Source: CAVVTR01 sp963751245 | GTDB lineage: Bacteria; Acidobacteriota; Thermoanaerobaculia; Thermoanaerobaculales; Thermoanaerobaculaceae | Length of the DNA: 64,000 nucleotides | Assembly (NCBI GenBank): GCA_963751245.1 | Contig: CAVVTR010000002.1 | Location: 62,001 to 126,000, forward strand | Reading direction: 5' to 3' | Shown here: positions 8,311 to 17,906 of the stretch, one piece after another | Layout: the number at the start of each line of letters is the position of its first letter | Position numbering within the stretch: position 1 is the stretch's first letter | Notes under the pieces: generated by a model | What the model was told of the DNA's origin: nothing | Database searches by the model: none | The model's input: only the letters and a program-made list of their open reading frames with translations | Made by a program: the position numbers and the translations under genes

Positions 8311-11215
8311 ATGAGGGCGACCCACCACCGAATGACCGAGGACGTGCGCGCCGCGCCGTCGCGACGCTGGAGCGTCGTGTCCGCCGGCCTGCTCGCCGGG
8401 CTCGCCGTCATCGTTGTCTGGATCGCCGCCGTCGGCCTGCCGCGGGAGCGCGGCCGGTTCGTCGACCAGTGGCGCTCACAGCTCGCCGCCATGGGGGGTG
8501 ACCGCCAGATGGCGATCGAGCGGTGGGTGGACCAGGGGCTCCGGGACGCCGCGGTCGTGGCCGCGTACCCCACGGTGAAGGCGGCCTTCGCCGCGCCCGC
8601 CGGGGCCCTGACGGCCGGTGAGCGGGCGCACCTGGCGGAGGTCCTGGACGTCGTCGCGGCGGGTCTGGTCCTCCGGGGGATCGTCCTGGCCGACGGCGAC
8701 GGGAACGTGCTCGCCGAGGAGGGAGGCCGCCCCGGCGTGCTTCCGGGGTGCCGGGCCCTCCTGCAGCGCGCGATGGACGAGAGCGCGGCCCGGGTGGATT
8801 TCTGCGCGGCTCGCGGCGGCGAGCCGGTCACCGTCTTCATCGCGCCGGTCAGGCTCGTGCCCGCTGCCCCGCCGGCGGGTGCCGTCGTCCTCGTCGTCGA
8901 CCCGCGGGAGTGGCTCTATCCCTACCTCACCCAGCTCCCGACGCCATCCTCCAGCGCCGAGACGCTCCTGGTCGGGGAACACGGCGGCGACGTCCTCTTC
9001 CTGAGCCCGCTCCGCCACCGGGCGGACGCGCCCCTGTCGTTCCACCTCCCGGCGGACACCCGCCGCCTCGCCGCCGTCTCCGTGCTCTCGGGACACGCCG
9101 CCTTCGCCTCGTTCAGGGACTACCGCGACGTCTCCGTCTTCGCGCTGGGCACGCGTCTGAGGAACGCCCCGTGGGGGCTGGTGGTGAAGGTGGATCGCGA
9201 CGAAGCGCTCCACGGGTTCCGCCGCTGGGCCGGGTCGGTGGCGCTCCTCCTCGCCGGCCTCGTCATCGGCGCGGCCGGCCTCGCGTACGGCATCCAGCGC
9301 CGTCAGCGCCCCGGCTCCTGGTCGAGAAGGCGCGCACGGACGCCCGGTTCGCCCTGCTGCTCGAGGAGGCGGGCGACGCGGTGTTCTTCGTCTCGCGGGA
9401 CGGCACGATCCGCGAGGCCAACGCCCACGTGCGCGGAGATGTACGGCACGACCCCGAGACCCTGCAGGGACGGAACATCGCCGAGCTGCGCGCCGCCGCG
9501 GAGCGCCCGGGGGTGACTGCGCTGCTGTCGGGGGTGGCGCTGGGAGACGCGCTGAAGTTCGAGACGATCCACGTGAGAGCGGAGCGGCACGCCGTTCCCC
9601 GTGGAGGTGAGCACGCGGCTGGTGCTCCCTCGGCGAGGGCGACGTGGTGTTCCTGGACATCGTGCGGGACATCTCCGAGCGCCGGACGGCGGAGGAGATG
9701 CTGCGCCGGCAGGAGCTATGCTGCTTCGCGAGGCGGAGGAGATCGCGCAGGTAGGCGGGTGGGAGTTCGACCCGGTCACCCTGGAGGGGACCTGGACGGC
9801 CGAGACCGCCCGCATCCACGACGTCGACCCGGACGCGCCCACCGACGCCCGGACCGGCATGAGCTTCTACGCGGGGGCGTCCCGTGAACGCATCGGCGCC
9901 GCGGTGAGCGAGGCGATCGAGCACGGCACGCCGTACGACCTCGAGCTGGAGATGATCAGTGCCATCGGGGCCCGGAAGTGGGTCCGGACCATCTGCCACC
10001 CCACGGTCGAGGAAACGGCCGGGTGGTCAGCATCCGGGGCTCCATCCAGGACGTCACCGAGCGCCGGCTGGCGGAGCAGGCGCTGCGCGACAGCGAGGAG
10101 AAGCTCCGGGCGTTCTTCGAGTCCGCCCTCATCGGGCACCCTCCTCGGAAACGTGGAAGGCGAGGTCGTCGCGGCCAACGATGAGTACCTCCGCATCATC
10201 GGCTACACGAGGGAGGATCTGGAGGAGGGGCGGGTCCGGTGGGACGCCATCACGCCCCCGGAGTTCGCGGCCGTCGACGTCCGGGGCATCGAGGAGGCGC
10301 AGCGCACGGGGGAGTGCGTGCCCTACGAGAAGCAATACGTGCGCAAGGACGGGAGCCGGGTGTGGGTGCTCGTCGGCTTCGTCCTCGTCGGGGAGGGACG
10401 CAGGCAATCCGTCGCCTTCATTCTCGACATCTCCGCGCGTAAGGCGGCGGAGGCCGAGGCCCGGCGGCTCAACGAGGAGCTGGAGGGGCGGGTCCGGCAG
10501 CGCACCACGGAGCTCGAGGCGGCGAACGGGGAGCTCGAGGCGTTCTCCTACTCGGTGTCCCACGACCTGCGGGCGCCCCTGAGGGCGGTGGACGGCTTCT
10601 CGCGCATGCTCTTGGAGGACTACGAGGCCCGTCTGGACGAGGAGGGCCGGCGCCTCATCGGGGTGATTCGCGAGAACACGCAGCGCATGGGCCGGCTGAT
10701 CGACGACCTGCTCACGTTCTCGCGGGTGGGGCGCGCCGAGCTCCGCCGGCGGAGAGGATGGATATGGGCTCGCTGGTGGGGTCGGTCTGCCGTGAGATCG
10801 GCCCGGGGACGACGGGGAGCGGCGTCGAGCTGGCCTGGCTGCCCTGCCCGACGCCGTGGGCGACGAGGCGCTGCTGCGCAGGGTGCTGGGTCAACCTGCT
10901 GTCGAACGCGGTCAAGTTCTCCGCGCGGAGCGCGCTCCCCAGGATCGAGGTGACGGGACGCGACGGAAGGGGCGCAGGCCATCTACGAGGTGAGGGACAA
11001 CGGCGTCGGCTTCGACATGCAGCTACGCGAACAAGCTGTTCGGCGTCTTCCAGCGCCTGCACGGCGCCAGGGAGTTTCCCGGCACCGGTGTGGGGCTGGC
11101 CCTCGTCCAGCGCATCGTCACGCGCCACGGAGGACGGGTCTGGGCGCGCGGCGCCGTCGGCGAGGGCGCGTCGTTCTTCTTCACCCTGCCGGCGGCGAAA
11201 GTGAAGGAGCTGTGA
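8311..11215 (+). CDS. Membrane sensor histidine kinase with multiple PAS domains (frame broken by apparent indels)
   Basis: A sensor kinase can be followed across frames. It has an N-terminal TM helix (VVSAGLLAGLAVIVVWIAAV), an extracytoplasmic sensor of about 270 residues and a second TM near 9240-9300. Several PAS domains follow (DAVFFVSRDGTIREANA; GGWEFDPVTLEGTW; EVVAANDEYLRIIGYTREDL), then HisKA (FSYSVSHDLRAPLRAVDGF, phospho-His near 10561) and a HATPase with NLLSNAVKFSA, RDNGVGFD and GTGVGLALVQRIV. The reading frame changes near 9310, 9600, 10015, 10135, 10755, 10840, 10890 and 10965-11035. No premature stop inside conserved blocks explains this, so sequence error is likely. The start is uncertain (8299 GTG, 8311 ATG or 8332 ATG). 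It overlaps the response regulator start by one base. Confidence 0.75.
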
Positions 11216-11655
11216 TGAACACGATCCCCTGCGACATCCTCGTGGTCGAGGACAACCCCGCGGACGCCGAGCTCATGCTGCGGGCCCTGCGGCGGGCCAA
11301 CGTGGCGAACCCCGTGACCGTCGTGGAGGACGGCGCCGAGGCCCTGGACTACCTGTTCGGGACCGGCGCCCACGTCGGCCGCCCCAACGGCCGGACGCCC
11401 CGCGTCGTGCTCCTCGACCTGAAGCTCCCCAAGCTCTCCGGTCTGGAGGTGCTCGAGCGGATCCGCTCCGACCCGCGGACGGCCCAGATCCCGGTGGTGG
11501 TGGTGACCTCGTCGCGGGAGGAGCCGGATGTCGCCAGGGCCTACGAGCTCGGCGTCAACTCCTACGTGGTCAAGCCGGTGGAGTTCGAGGCCTTCGCGGA
11601 GGCCATGGTCCGGGTTGGGATGTACTGGGTGCTGCTCAACGAGCCGCCGCACTGA
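11215..11655 (+). CDS. Single-domain response regulator, Rcp1-like
   Basis: A 146-residue stand-alone receiver domain. It has the acidic pair in VVEDNPADAELMLRALRRA (residues ~9-27), the phospho-acceptor Asp in VVLLDLKLPKLSGLEVL (near residue 67), the conserved Thr/Ser in VVVVTSSREEPDVA and the Lys in SYVVKPVEF. The long beta3-preceding loop (GAHVGRPNGRTPR) and the C-terminal YWVLLNEPP are typical of the Rcp1 family, which pairs with phytochrome-like and other PAS/GAF kinases. The ATG shares its A with the TGA of the upstream kinase, so the two are probably co-translated partners. There is no output domain, so it likely works by phosphotransfer or protein contact. Confidence 0.92.
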   Translation: MNTIPCDILVVEDNPADAELMLRALRRANVANPVTVVEDGAEALDYLFGTGAHVGRPNGRTPRVVLLDLKLPKLSGLEVLERIRSDPRTAQIPVVVVTSSREEPDVARAYELGVNSYVVKPVEFEAFAEAMVRVGMYWVLLNEPPH

Positions 11656-11672
11656 CGGCGCTGGAGGGTACC

Positions 11673-14472
11673 GTGGTGGGGGGTCCGCTCCGCATCCTGA
11701 TCGTCGAGGACGTGCCCGAGGACGCCGAGCTGATGGCCGACGTGCTGCGGCGGGCGGGGATCGGCCTCGAGTGGACGAGGGTCGACGAAGAGGCGGGCGT
11801 CCTGGAGACGCTCGAAGCGTTCGCACCCGATCTCATCCTCTCCGACTACGCCATGCCCGGGTTCTCGGGGCTGGCGGCGCTCGCGCCTCGTCCTGGAGCA
11901 CGCCCCCCGCGTGCCGTTCATCATCGTCACCGGCTCCCTCGACGAGGAGACCGCGGTGGAGTGCATGAAGGCGGGCGCCTGGGACTACGTCCTCAAGGAC
12001 CAGCTGACCCGGCTTCCGGGCGCGGTGACGCGGGCGGTGGAGCTGGCGCGGACGCGGGCCGAGCGGCTGCGGGCCCAGGAGGCGCTGCGGGACAGCGAGG
12101 AGGTCTACCGGGCGATCGTCAGCCAGGCCGCCGACGGAATCGTGCTCATCGACATCGGCACGCTGCGGTTCGCGGAGTTCAACGACGCTGCGTGCCGCGG
12201 CCTCGGCTACTCCCGGGAGGAGTTCGGGCGTCTCGGCCTCGCCGAGCTGCAGGCCGAGGGAGGGGAGGCCGGGGTCCGGTCGAGGGTGGCGGAGCTCGTG
12301 CAGGCAGGGGGCGGCGAGTTCGAGAATCAGCAGCGCCGCAAGGACGGCACGCGCCGGAACGTCCACATCAGCAACCGGCTGGTGCGCCTGAGGGGGCGCG
12401 ACTACCTGGCCGCGATCTGGCGGGACGTCACCGAGCGCAAGCTGGCGGAGGAGGCGCTGGCGGAGTTCGCCCGGGGCCGGGAGTTCCTCGCGCGGTCGGC
12501 CACCAGCCTGGTGGGGTCGCTCACCCCCGCCGGGCTGTTCCAGTTCCTCGCGGGCCAGGTGCGCTCCCTGGCGCCCCGGGCCGTGGTGGTCGTCAGCGAG
12601 CTCGACGCCGCCGGGGAGCGGGTCACCGTCCGGGCGGTGTCCGGACCGGAGGAGAAGCTCGAGAGGGCCGCCGAGCTCCTGGGCCGGGACCCGGTGGGGC
12701 TGACGCTGGACGTCGCGGAATCCACCTGGGCCGATATCGTCCAGGGCGGGCTCACGCGCCTCGAGGGGGGACTGGGGGAGCTCGGCTTCGGTCAGTTTCC
12801 GGAGGGGTTCCCCGCGGCCGCCACGGAGGCGCTCGCCCTCGGGACCATCTACGCCATGCCGCTCACCTTCGAGGGCGAGGTGATGGGGACCGTCGCGGTG
12901 CTCACCGACCGGGACGAGGGCGCCCGCGGTTTCGACGTGGTCGAGCTGCTGGTCAACCAGTCGGCGCTGGCCCTCAGGCGCCAGCGCGTCGAGGACGCCC
13001 TGCGCGGGAGCGAGCAGCGCTACCGGTCGTTCTTCGAGCAGGACATCACCGGCGACTTCATCGCCCGTACGGACGGCCGGATCGTCGACTGCAACCCGGC
13101 GTTCGTGCGCATGTTCGGCTTCGAGTCGGTGGAGCACGCGAAGCGGACCAGCGTCGTGGAGATCTACCGCACGCCGGAGCAGCGGCTGGCCTTCCTCGAG
13201 CAGGTCCGGTCGCTGAGGGAGCTGAACAACCACGAGCAGGAGCTCCGCCGCCTCGACGGAAGCCCCGTCCACGTGGTCGAGAACGTCGCCGGGCTCTTCG
13301 ACGCCGAGGGCGAGCTCACCGCCGTCAAGGGGTACCTCTTCGACATCACCGCCCACAAGAGGACCGAGGAGCAGCTCCGCCAGGCCCAGAAGATGGAGGC
13401 CGTGGGGAGGCTCGCCGGCGGCATCGCGCACGACTTCAACAACCTGCTCCAGGCGATCCTGGCCAACGTCCAGCTTCTCGGCCTGGAGCTCGGGCCGGAG
13501 GGGCCTCAGGGAGAGGCCGTGCGGGAGCTCGCCGAGACCGTGCGGCGGGGGTCGTCGCTGACCCGCCAGCTCCTGCTCTTCGCGCGGCGGGGCATCCCAC
13601 GGTACGACGCCGCCGACCTCAACGCCGTCGTACGGGGCAGCGAGATGCTGCTGCGGCGGCTGCTCCGCGAGAACGTCGAGCTCAGGGTGCATCCAGCCCC
13701 GGAGCCGCTGCCCGTCGGAGTGGACCGCGGCCAGATCGAGCAGGTGATCATGAACCTCGCCGTCAACGCGGCGGACGCCATGCCGGAAGGGGGGCGCATC
13801 GATGTGACGCTGGGGGCGGGGCCCGCGGGGGAACCGTGGTTCGAGGTGGCCGACACCGGTGTGGGGATGCCCGAGGCGATGTTCGAGCAGATCTTCGAGC
13901 CGTTCTTCACCACCAAGTCCGCGGAGCGGGGCACGGGGCTCGGGCTCGCGGTGGTCCACGGGATCGTGACGCAGCACGGCGGACGCGTCGAGGTCGCCAG
14001 CACCGTCGGGACCGGCACCACGTTCCGGGTCACCCTGCCCCGGGGCACCGCCGCTGTGGCCGAGGGCGAACGAGGCGCCGCGGCGGACCCGGTCCCCAGG
14101 GGGCACGGCGAACGCCTGCTCGTGGTCGAAGACAACGACACCGTGCGCACCTGGCTCGCCCGGGCCCTGGCGCACCTCGGCTTCGACGTGACGGCGGTGG
14201 CCTCCGGAGAGGAGGCGGCCCACCTGCAGGCGGAGCCCGCCTTCGATCTGCTGCTCACCGACGTGATGCTGCCGGGCTCCCCGGGCCCGAAGGTGGCCGA
14301 GGAGCTGCGGGGCCGCTGGCCGGGCCTCGCCGTGATCCTCATCTCCGGCTATGCCGAGGACGAGGTGCTCCGCGAGCAGGCCGGGAGCGGCAGCATCCGC
14401 TTCCTCCAGAAGCCCGTCGAGCTCGCCGCCCTCGTCCGGGAGGTGAACTCCGCGCTGCTGTCGCGTCCCTGA
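11673..14472 (+). CDS. Hybrid sensor histidine kinase/response regulator, REC-PAS-GAF-PAS-HisKA-HATPase-REC (one frameshift near 11880)
   Basis: Cytoplasmic hybrid kinase of about 932 residues. The N-terminal receiver (ILIVEDVPEDAELMADVLRR; DLILSDYAMPG) is in one frame. An extra C near 11880-11886 shifts the rest, which continues IIVTGSLDEETAVECMKAG and then runs clean to 14472. Later domains are PAS (~12100-12450), GAF (~12470-13000), PAS (~13010-13370), HisKA with AGGIAHDFNNLLQAILANV (~13415), HATPase with MNLAVNAADAMPEGG, DTGVGM, FFTTKS and GTGLGLAV, and a C-terminal receiver with DLLLTDVMLPG. GTG at 11673 follows GGAGG by five bases. It is probably in the same operon as the Rcp1-like regulator. 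The single indel in otherwise intact sequence looks like an error. Confidence 0.85.
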
Positions 14473-14560
14473 GCGCCTCGGAGGTGCTCCATCCGGCGGC
14501 CGGTTCCGGTAGCATGCGTCGAGCGGCGACGGCCGTTCCCGTTCGCCAAGGGGGTTCCCG

Positions 14561-16568
14561 ATGAAGCCGATCCACCGACTCCGTTCGCTCCTCACCGTGC
14601 TGCTCCCGGCCGTGGTGCTGCTCTCGGCGTCCCTGCCGGTGCAGGCCGGGCCGCCGCAGCCCGCCACCTACCCCGACCTGCCCAGCGAGACGCCGGCCAC
14701 GTTGAAGCCGGCCACGGCGAGCTTCGACTACGTGCGCCGCGACGTCATGATCCCCATGCGCGACGGCGTGAAGCTGCACACGGTGATCCTCGTGCCGAAG
14801 GGCGCGCACGCACGCGCCGATCCTGCTCACGCGCACGCCGTACAACGCCGACGGCCATGACCAGCCACGGCCACAGCGCGCACCTCGGGCCCGATCCTGC
14901 AGGGCTACGACAACGCCACCGACGTCATCGTCGAGGGCGGCTACATCCGCGTGGTCCAGGACGTCCGCGGCAAGTACGGCTCCGAGGGCGACTACGTGAT
15001 GAACCGGCCGCTGCGCGGGCCGCAGAACCCGACGCCGGTGGACAACGCCACCGACACCTACGACACCATCGACTGGCTCGTGAAGAACGTCCCCGAGACC
15101 AACGGCAAGGTGGGCATCCTGGGGATCTCGCTACGACGGCTTCCTGCCCCTCATGGCGCTGGTCGACCCGCACCCGGCGCTCAAGGTCGTCGGTGCCCAT
15201 GAACCCCATGGTGGACGGCTGGATGGGCGACGACTGGTTCCACAACGGCGCGTTCCGCCAGCAGATGATGCCGTACATCTACGAGCAGGAGGCGACGCGC
15301 GACGAACAGCGCCGTGGTGGCCGACGACCGACTACGACGACTACGACACCTACATGCGAGGCGGGCTCGGCCGGCGAGCTCGGCCGAGCGCCGCGGCCTG
15401 GAGCAGGTCGGCTTCTGGCGCAAGATCGTGGCGCATCCCGGCCTACGACGCGTTCTGGCAGCGACCAGGCGGTGGACAAGGTGCTGGCCGAAGCAGCCGC
15501 TGAAGGTGCCGGTCGATGCTGGTCGCACAGCCTCTGGGACCAGGAGGACATCTACGGCGCGCCGGCCGTCTACCAGGCCCTGGAGCCGAAGGACACCGAC
15601 AACGACATGGTCTACCTGGTGCTGGGGCCCTGGCACCACGGCCAGGAGATCGGCGACGGCAGCTCGCTCGGCGCGCATCGCGCTTCGGCAGCGACACGGC
15701 GCTCTGGTTCCGCCAGCACGTGCTGCGCGCCGTTCCTGGCGCACTACCTGAAGGACGGCGCGCCGCCGATGGACGTGGCGCCGGTCACGGCCTTCGAGAC
15801 CGGCACCGAACCGGTGGCAGCGGCTGAAGGCCTGGCCGTCCGGCTGCGCGAGCGGGCTGCACGGATCGCCCGACGCCGCTCTACCTCGAGGCCGGCCTGA
15901 AGGCTCGGCTTCGACGCGCCCGACGCGAGCGACGCGGCCGTACGACGAGTACGTGTCGGATCCGGCCAAGCCGGTGCCCTACCGGCCAGCGCCCCATCCA
16001 GCCCGTGTCCTTCGTGGGCAACCGCACCTGGCCGCACTGGCTGGTGGACGACCAGCGCGAGGCGTCGGGGCGGCCGGACGTGCTCACCTACGTCTCCGAC
16101 GTCGCTCACGGCGCCGGTGAAGATCAGCCGGGCAGCCGGTGGCGCAACCTGGTGGCCTCCACCAGCGGCACCGACTCCGACTGGGTGGTGAAGCTCATCG
16201 ACGTCTACCCGGCCGAGGTGGCGGCACAACCGGAGATGGGCGGCTACCAGCTCATGGTCGCGGCCGACATCTTCCGCGGCCGCTATCGCGAGAGCTTCGA
16301 GACGCCGCAAGCCCATCGAGCCCGAACACGCCGCTGCTGCTACCGCTTCGCGCTGCCGGACGGCGAACCACGTCTTCCTGCCGGGGCACCGCATCATGGT
16401 GCAGGTCCAGTCGAGCTGGTTCCCGCTCTACGACCGCAACCCGCAGACGTTCGTGCCCGAACATCTTCTTCGCGAAGCCGGCGGACTACCAGAAGGCCGA
16501 CGCAGCGCGTCTACCACGCGCCCGGGCAGGCGAGCTACGTCGAGCTGCCGCTGGTGAAGGCCGAGTAG
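14561..16568 (+). CDS. Secreted CocE/NonD-family hydrolase, alpha-amino-acid ester hydrolase-like (frame broken by many indels)
   Basis: Serine hydrolase of the X-Pro dipeptidyl-peptidase (S15) superfamily. An intact start at 14561, after an AAGGGGG stretch, gives a signal peptide ending near SLPVQAGPP. Downstream, stitched across frames, are MIPMRDGVKLHTVILVPKG, the nucleophile block VGILGIS(Y)DGF near 15120, HSLWDQEDIYGAPAVYQAL near 15530, the His block VLGPWHHGQEIGDGSS near 15630, and a C-terminal jelly-roll ending in YVELPLVKAE. WDQED resembles the carboxylate cluster of alpha-amino-acid ester hydrolases and glutaryl-7-ACA acylases. At least ten 1-2 base insertions or deletions occur (for example near 14855, 14890, 15130, 15190, 15312 and 15360), with little sign of substitution decay. 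Sequencing error is the simpler explanation. Confidence 0.75.
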
Positions 16569-16595
16569 CCGGTCCGGAGCCTCGGCTCCGGGACA

Positions 16596-16865
16596 TCAGC
16601 CCAGCTTCGTGAACCAGACGGTTGGCTGTCCGACGACGCCGGCGTTGGCCATGACCTCCTGCAGGCGCTTCGAGGCGACGAACGCCCTCGCGGCTTCCAG
16701 GTTCGCGAAGTCGTGGCTCAACGTGACGTCGGTGGCGTCCTCGGCGGACGGGTATACGGCCTCTCCGACGACTCCCATTCCGCGCCGCTCCGCGTCGAAG
16801 GCGTCGTACTGCTCGCGCCAGCGGGCGAAGTCGGCGACCGTGTGCCGCGCGAACATCCTGATCAT
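16596..16865 (-). CDS. Small dimeric alpha/beta-barrel (ABM-like) protein
   Basis: An 89-residue protein beginning MIRMFARHTVADFARWREQY, the usual opening of small ferredoxin-fold proteins of the antibiotic-biosynthesis-monooxygenase/stress-responsive barrel superfamily. The central part (LSHDFANLEAARAFVAS) resembles the substrate-pocket helix of that fold. ATG 16865 was chosen over an in-frame upstream ATG at 16907 because GGGGGGA lies about eight bases before it. It is convergent with the ester hydrolase, whose stop is only 27 bases away. No catalytic residues can be assigned, so function is unknown. Confidence 0.7.
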   Translation of the reverse strand: MIRMFARHTVADFARWREQYDAFDAERRGMGVVGEAVYPSAEDATDVTLSHDFANLEAARAFVASKRLQEVMANAGVVGQPTVWFTKLG

Positions 16866-16920
16866 TGGCTTTCCCCCCGTGTAAGAACCGGCGGGGGCGC
16901 CCGTCATTCCTGGGGCGGGC

Positions 16921-17586
16921 TCAGGCGAGGACGAAGGAGGCGAAGTCCTCCACCGTGTCGAAGGTGGCCACGCAGGTCTCCCGCATGAACGCGCGGATCG
17001 CCGGGATGTCGTGGCTCCAGAAGGCGGCCGCCGCGTCCACGCCGGCGGCCAGCGCCATGTCGATGCCGGGCTTGAGGTCGTCCACGACGAGGACGTCGCG
17101 GGGGGAGAGGTCGAGGCGGCGCAGAGTCTCCTGGACCGGGTACGGGCTCGGCTTGCGGCGGTCGGGGCCCAGGTCCCACCCGAACACCAGGTCGGGATGC
17201 ACCTTCAGCCCGTTGGCGGCCGCTTCGTAGTGGGCGCGGATGACGTGCTCCTCGGAGTGGGAGACGACGACGACGCGCCCGCCGCGGCGCTGGTAGGTGG
17301 CGAGGGCCTCGAGAAAGCCGGGGTAGAAGCGGGGCACCTCCCGGGCGGTGAACTCCCGCCAGATCCTGAGCTCGGTCCCGAGCTCCTCGGGCGTGAGGCC
17401 GAGCTCGTCCACCAGGAAGCCCATGATGCCGGGTTCGAAGTTCTTCGCGAACCAGGTGTCCAGGGACACGGGCTCGATGCCGGGGCGCAGCACCTCCATG
17501 GCCCTGCGGTGGGCGGGGTAGTGGATGCGTCGCGTACCGTCGACGGCGGTGTCGTCGTGGTCGACGACGAGGCAGCGGTAGCGCGT
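16921..17586 (-). CDS. HAD-superfamily phosphatase (phosphoglycolate-phosphatase-like), apparent ACG start
   Basis: Haloacid-dehalogenase-type hydrolase of about 221 residues. Motif I, CLVVDHDDTAVDG (nucleophile Asp), lies at about 17535-17575. Motif II is VVVSHSEEHV, motif III is Lys in DRRKPSPYP, and motif IV is VLVVDDLKPG. The first in-frame ATG (17499) would remove motif I and give an inactive 192-residue protein. Upstream in frame there is no ATG, GTG or TTG before a TAA. Instead GGAGGAG is followed eight bases later by ACG at 17586, exactly where a start is expected. Either ACG is used or an ATG has been mis-sequenced. Confidence 0.8.
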   Translation of the reverse strand, partial: TRYRCLVVDHDDTAVDGTRRIHYPAHRRAMEVLRPGIEPVSLDTWFAKNFEPGIMGFLVDELGLTPEELGTELRIWREFTAREVPRFYPGFLEALATYQRRGGRVVVVSHSEEHVIRAHYEAAANGLKVHPDLVFGWDLGPDRRKPSPYPVQETLRRLDLSPRDVLVVDDLKPGIDMALAAGVDAAAAFWSHDIPAIRAFMRETCVATFDTVEDFASFVLA

Positions 17587-17906
17587 GGCCGTCTCCTCCG
17601 AGGGTGCATCTTACCGTCTCCCCTCCGGTGGTCGCCCAGGGCGCGCTCCGGCCGCCGCGGCCACGTAGCTTCTACGCGCGAGGTCGATGACGATCCGGTG
17701 GTGGCGCCTGGAAAATCACGTAAATCTTACTCTGGACTGACATCGCCCCCTGGTTAACAATCCTCACAAAGACCATTCGAAACCAGCGACCGCGACGCTG
17801 CGCGCGAGGAGTGGCGCATCGGCAGCGGGCCCCCTGTCTCCCGCGAACCCGCCGCCGGAGACACCCCGGGGGCGAGGCCGGCGGGAGAAGGGGGAGAAGG
17901 CACACG
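17587..17906. other. Intergenic region between divergent HAD phosphatase and multicopper oxidase genes
   Basis: About 320 bases without a gene. A locally AT-rich patch at about 17710-17770 is unusual for this genome and probably holds promoter elements. It includes a small dyad, GTAA-ATC-TTAC (17720-17730), and CTGACA at 17737-17742. No confident -35/-10 pair could be fixed. The 3' end carries the purine-rich ribosome-binding stretch of the oxidase gene. I see no RNA gene. Confidence 0.4.

Noticed and set aside
8311..11215. Programmed frameshifting as the explanation for the split kinase
   Set aside because: Shifts are numerous, go in different directions and lack slippery sequences plus downstream structure; similar clusters occur in unrelated genes.
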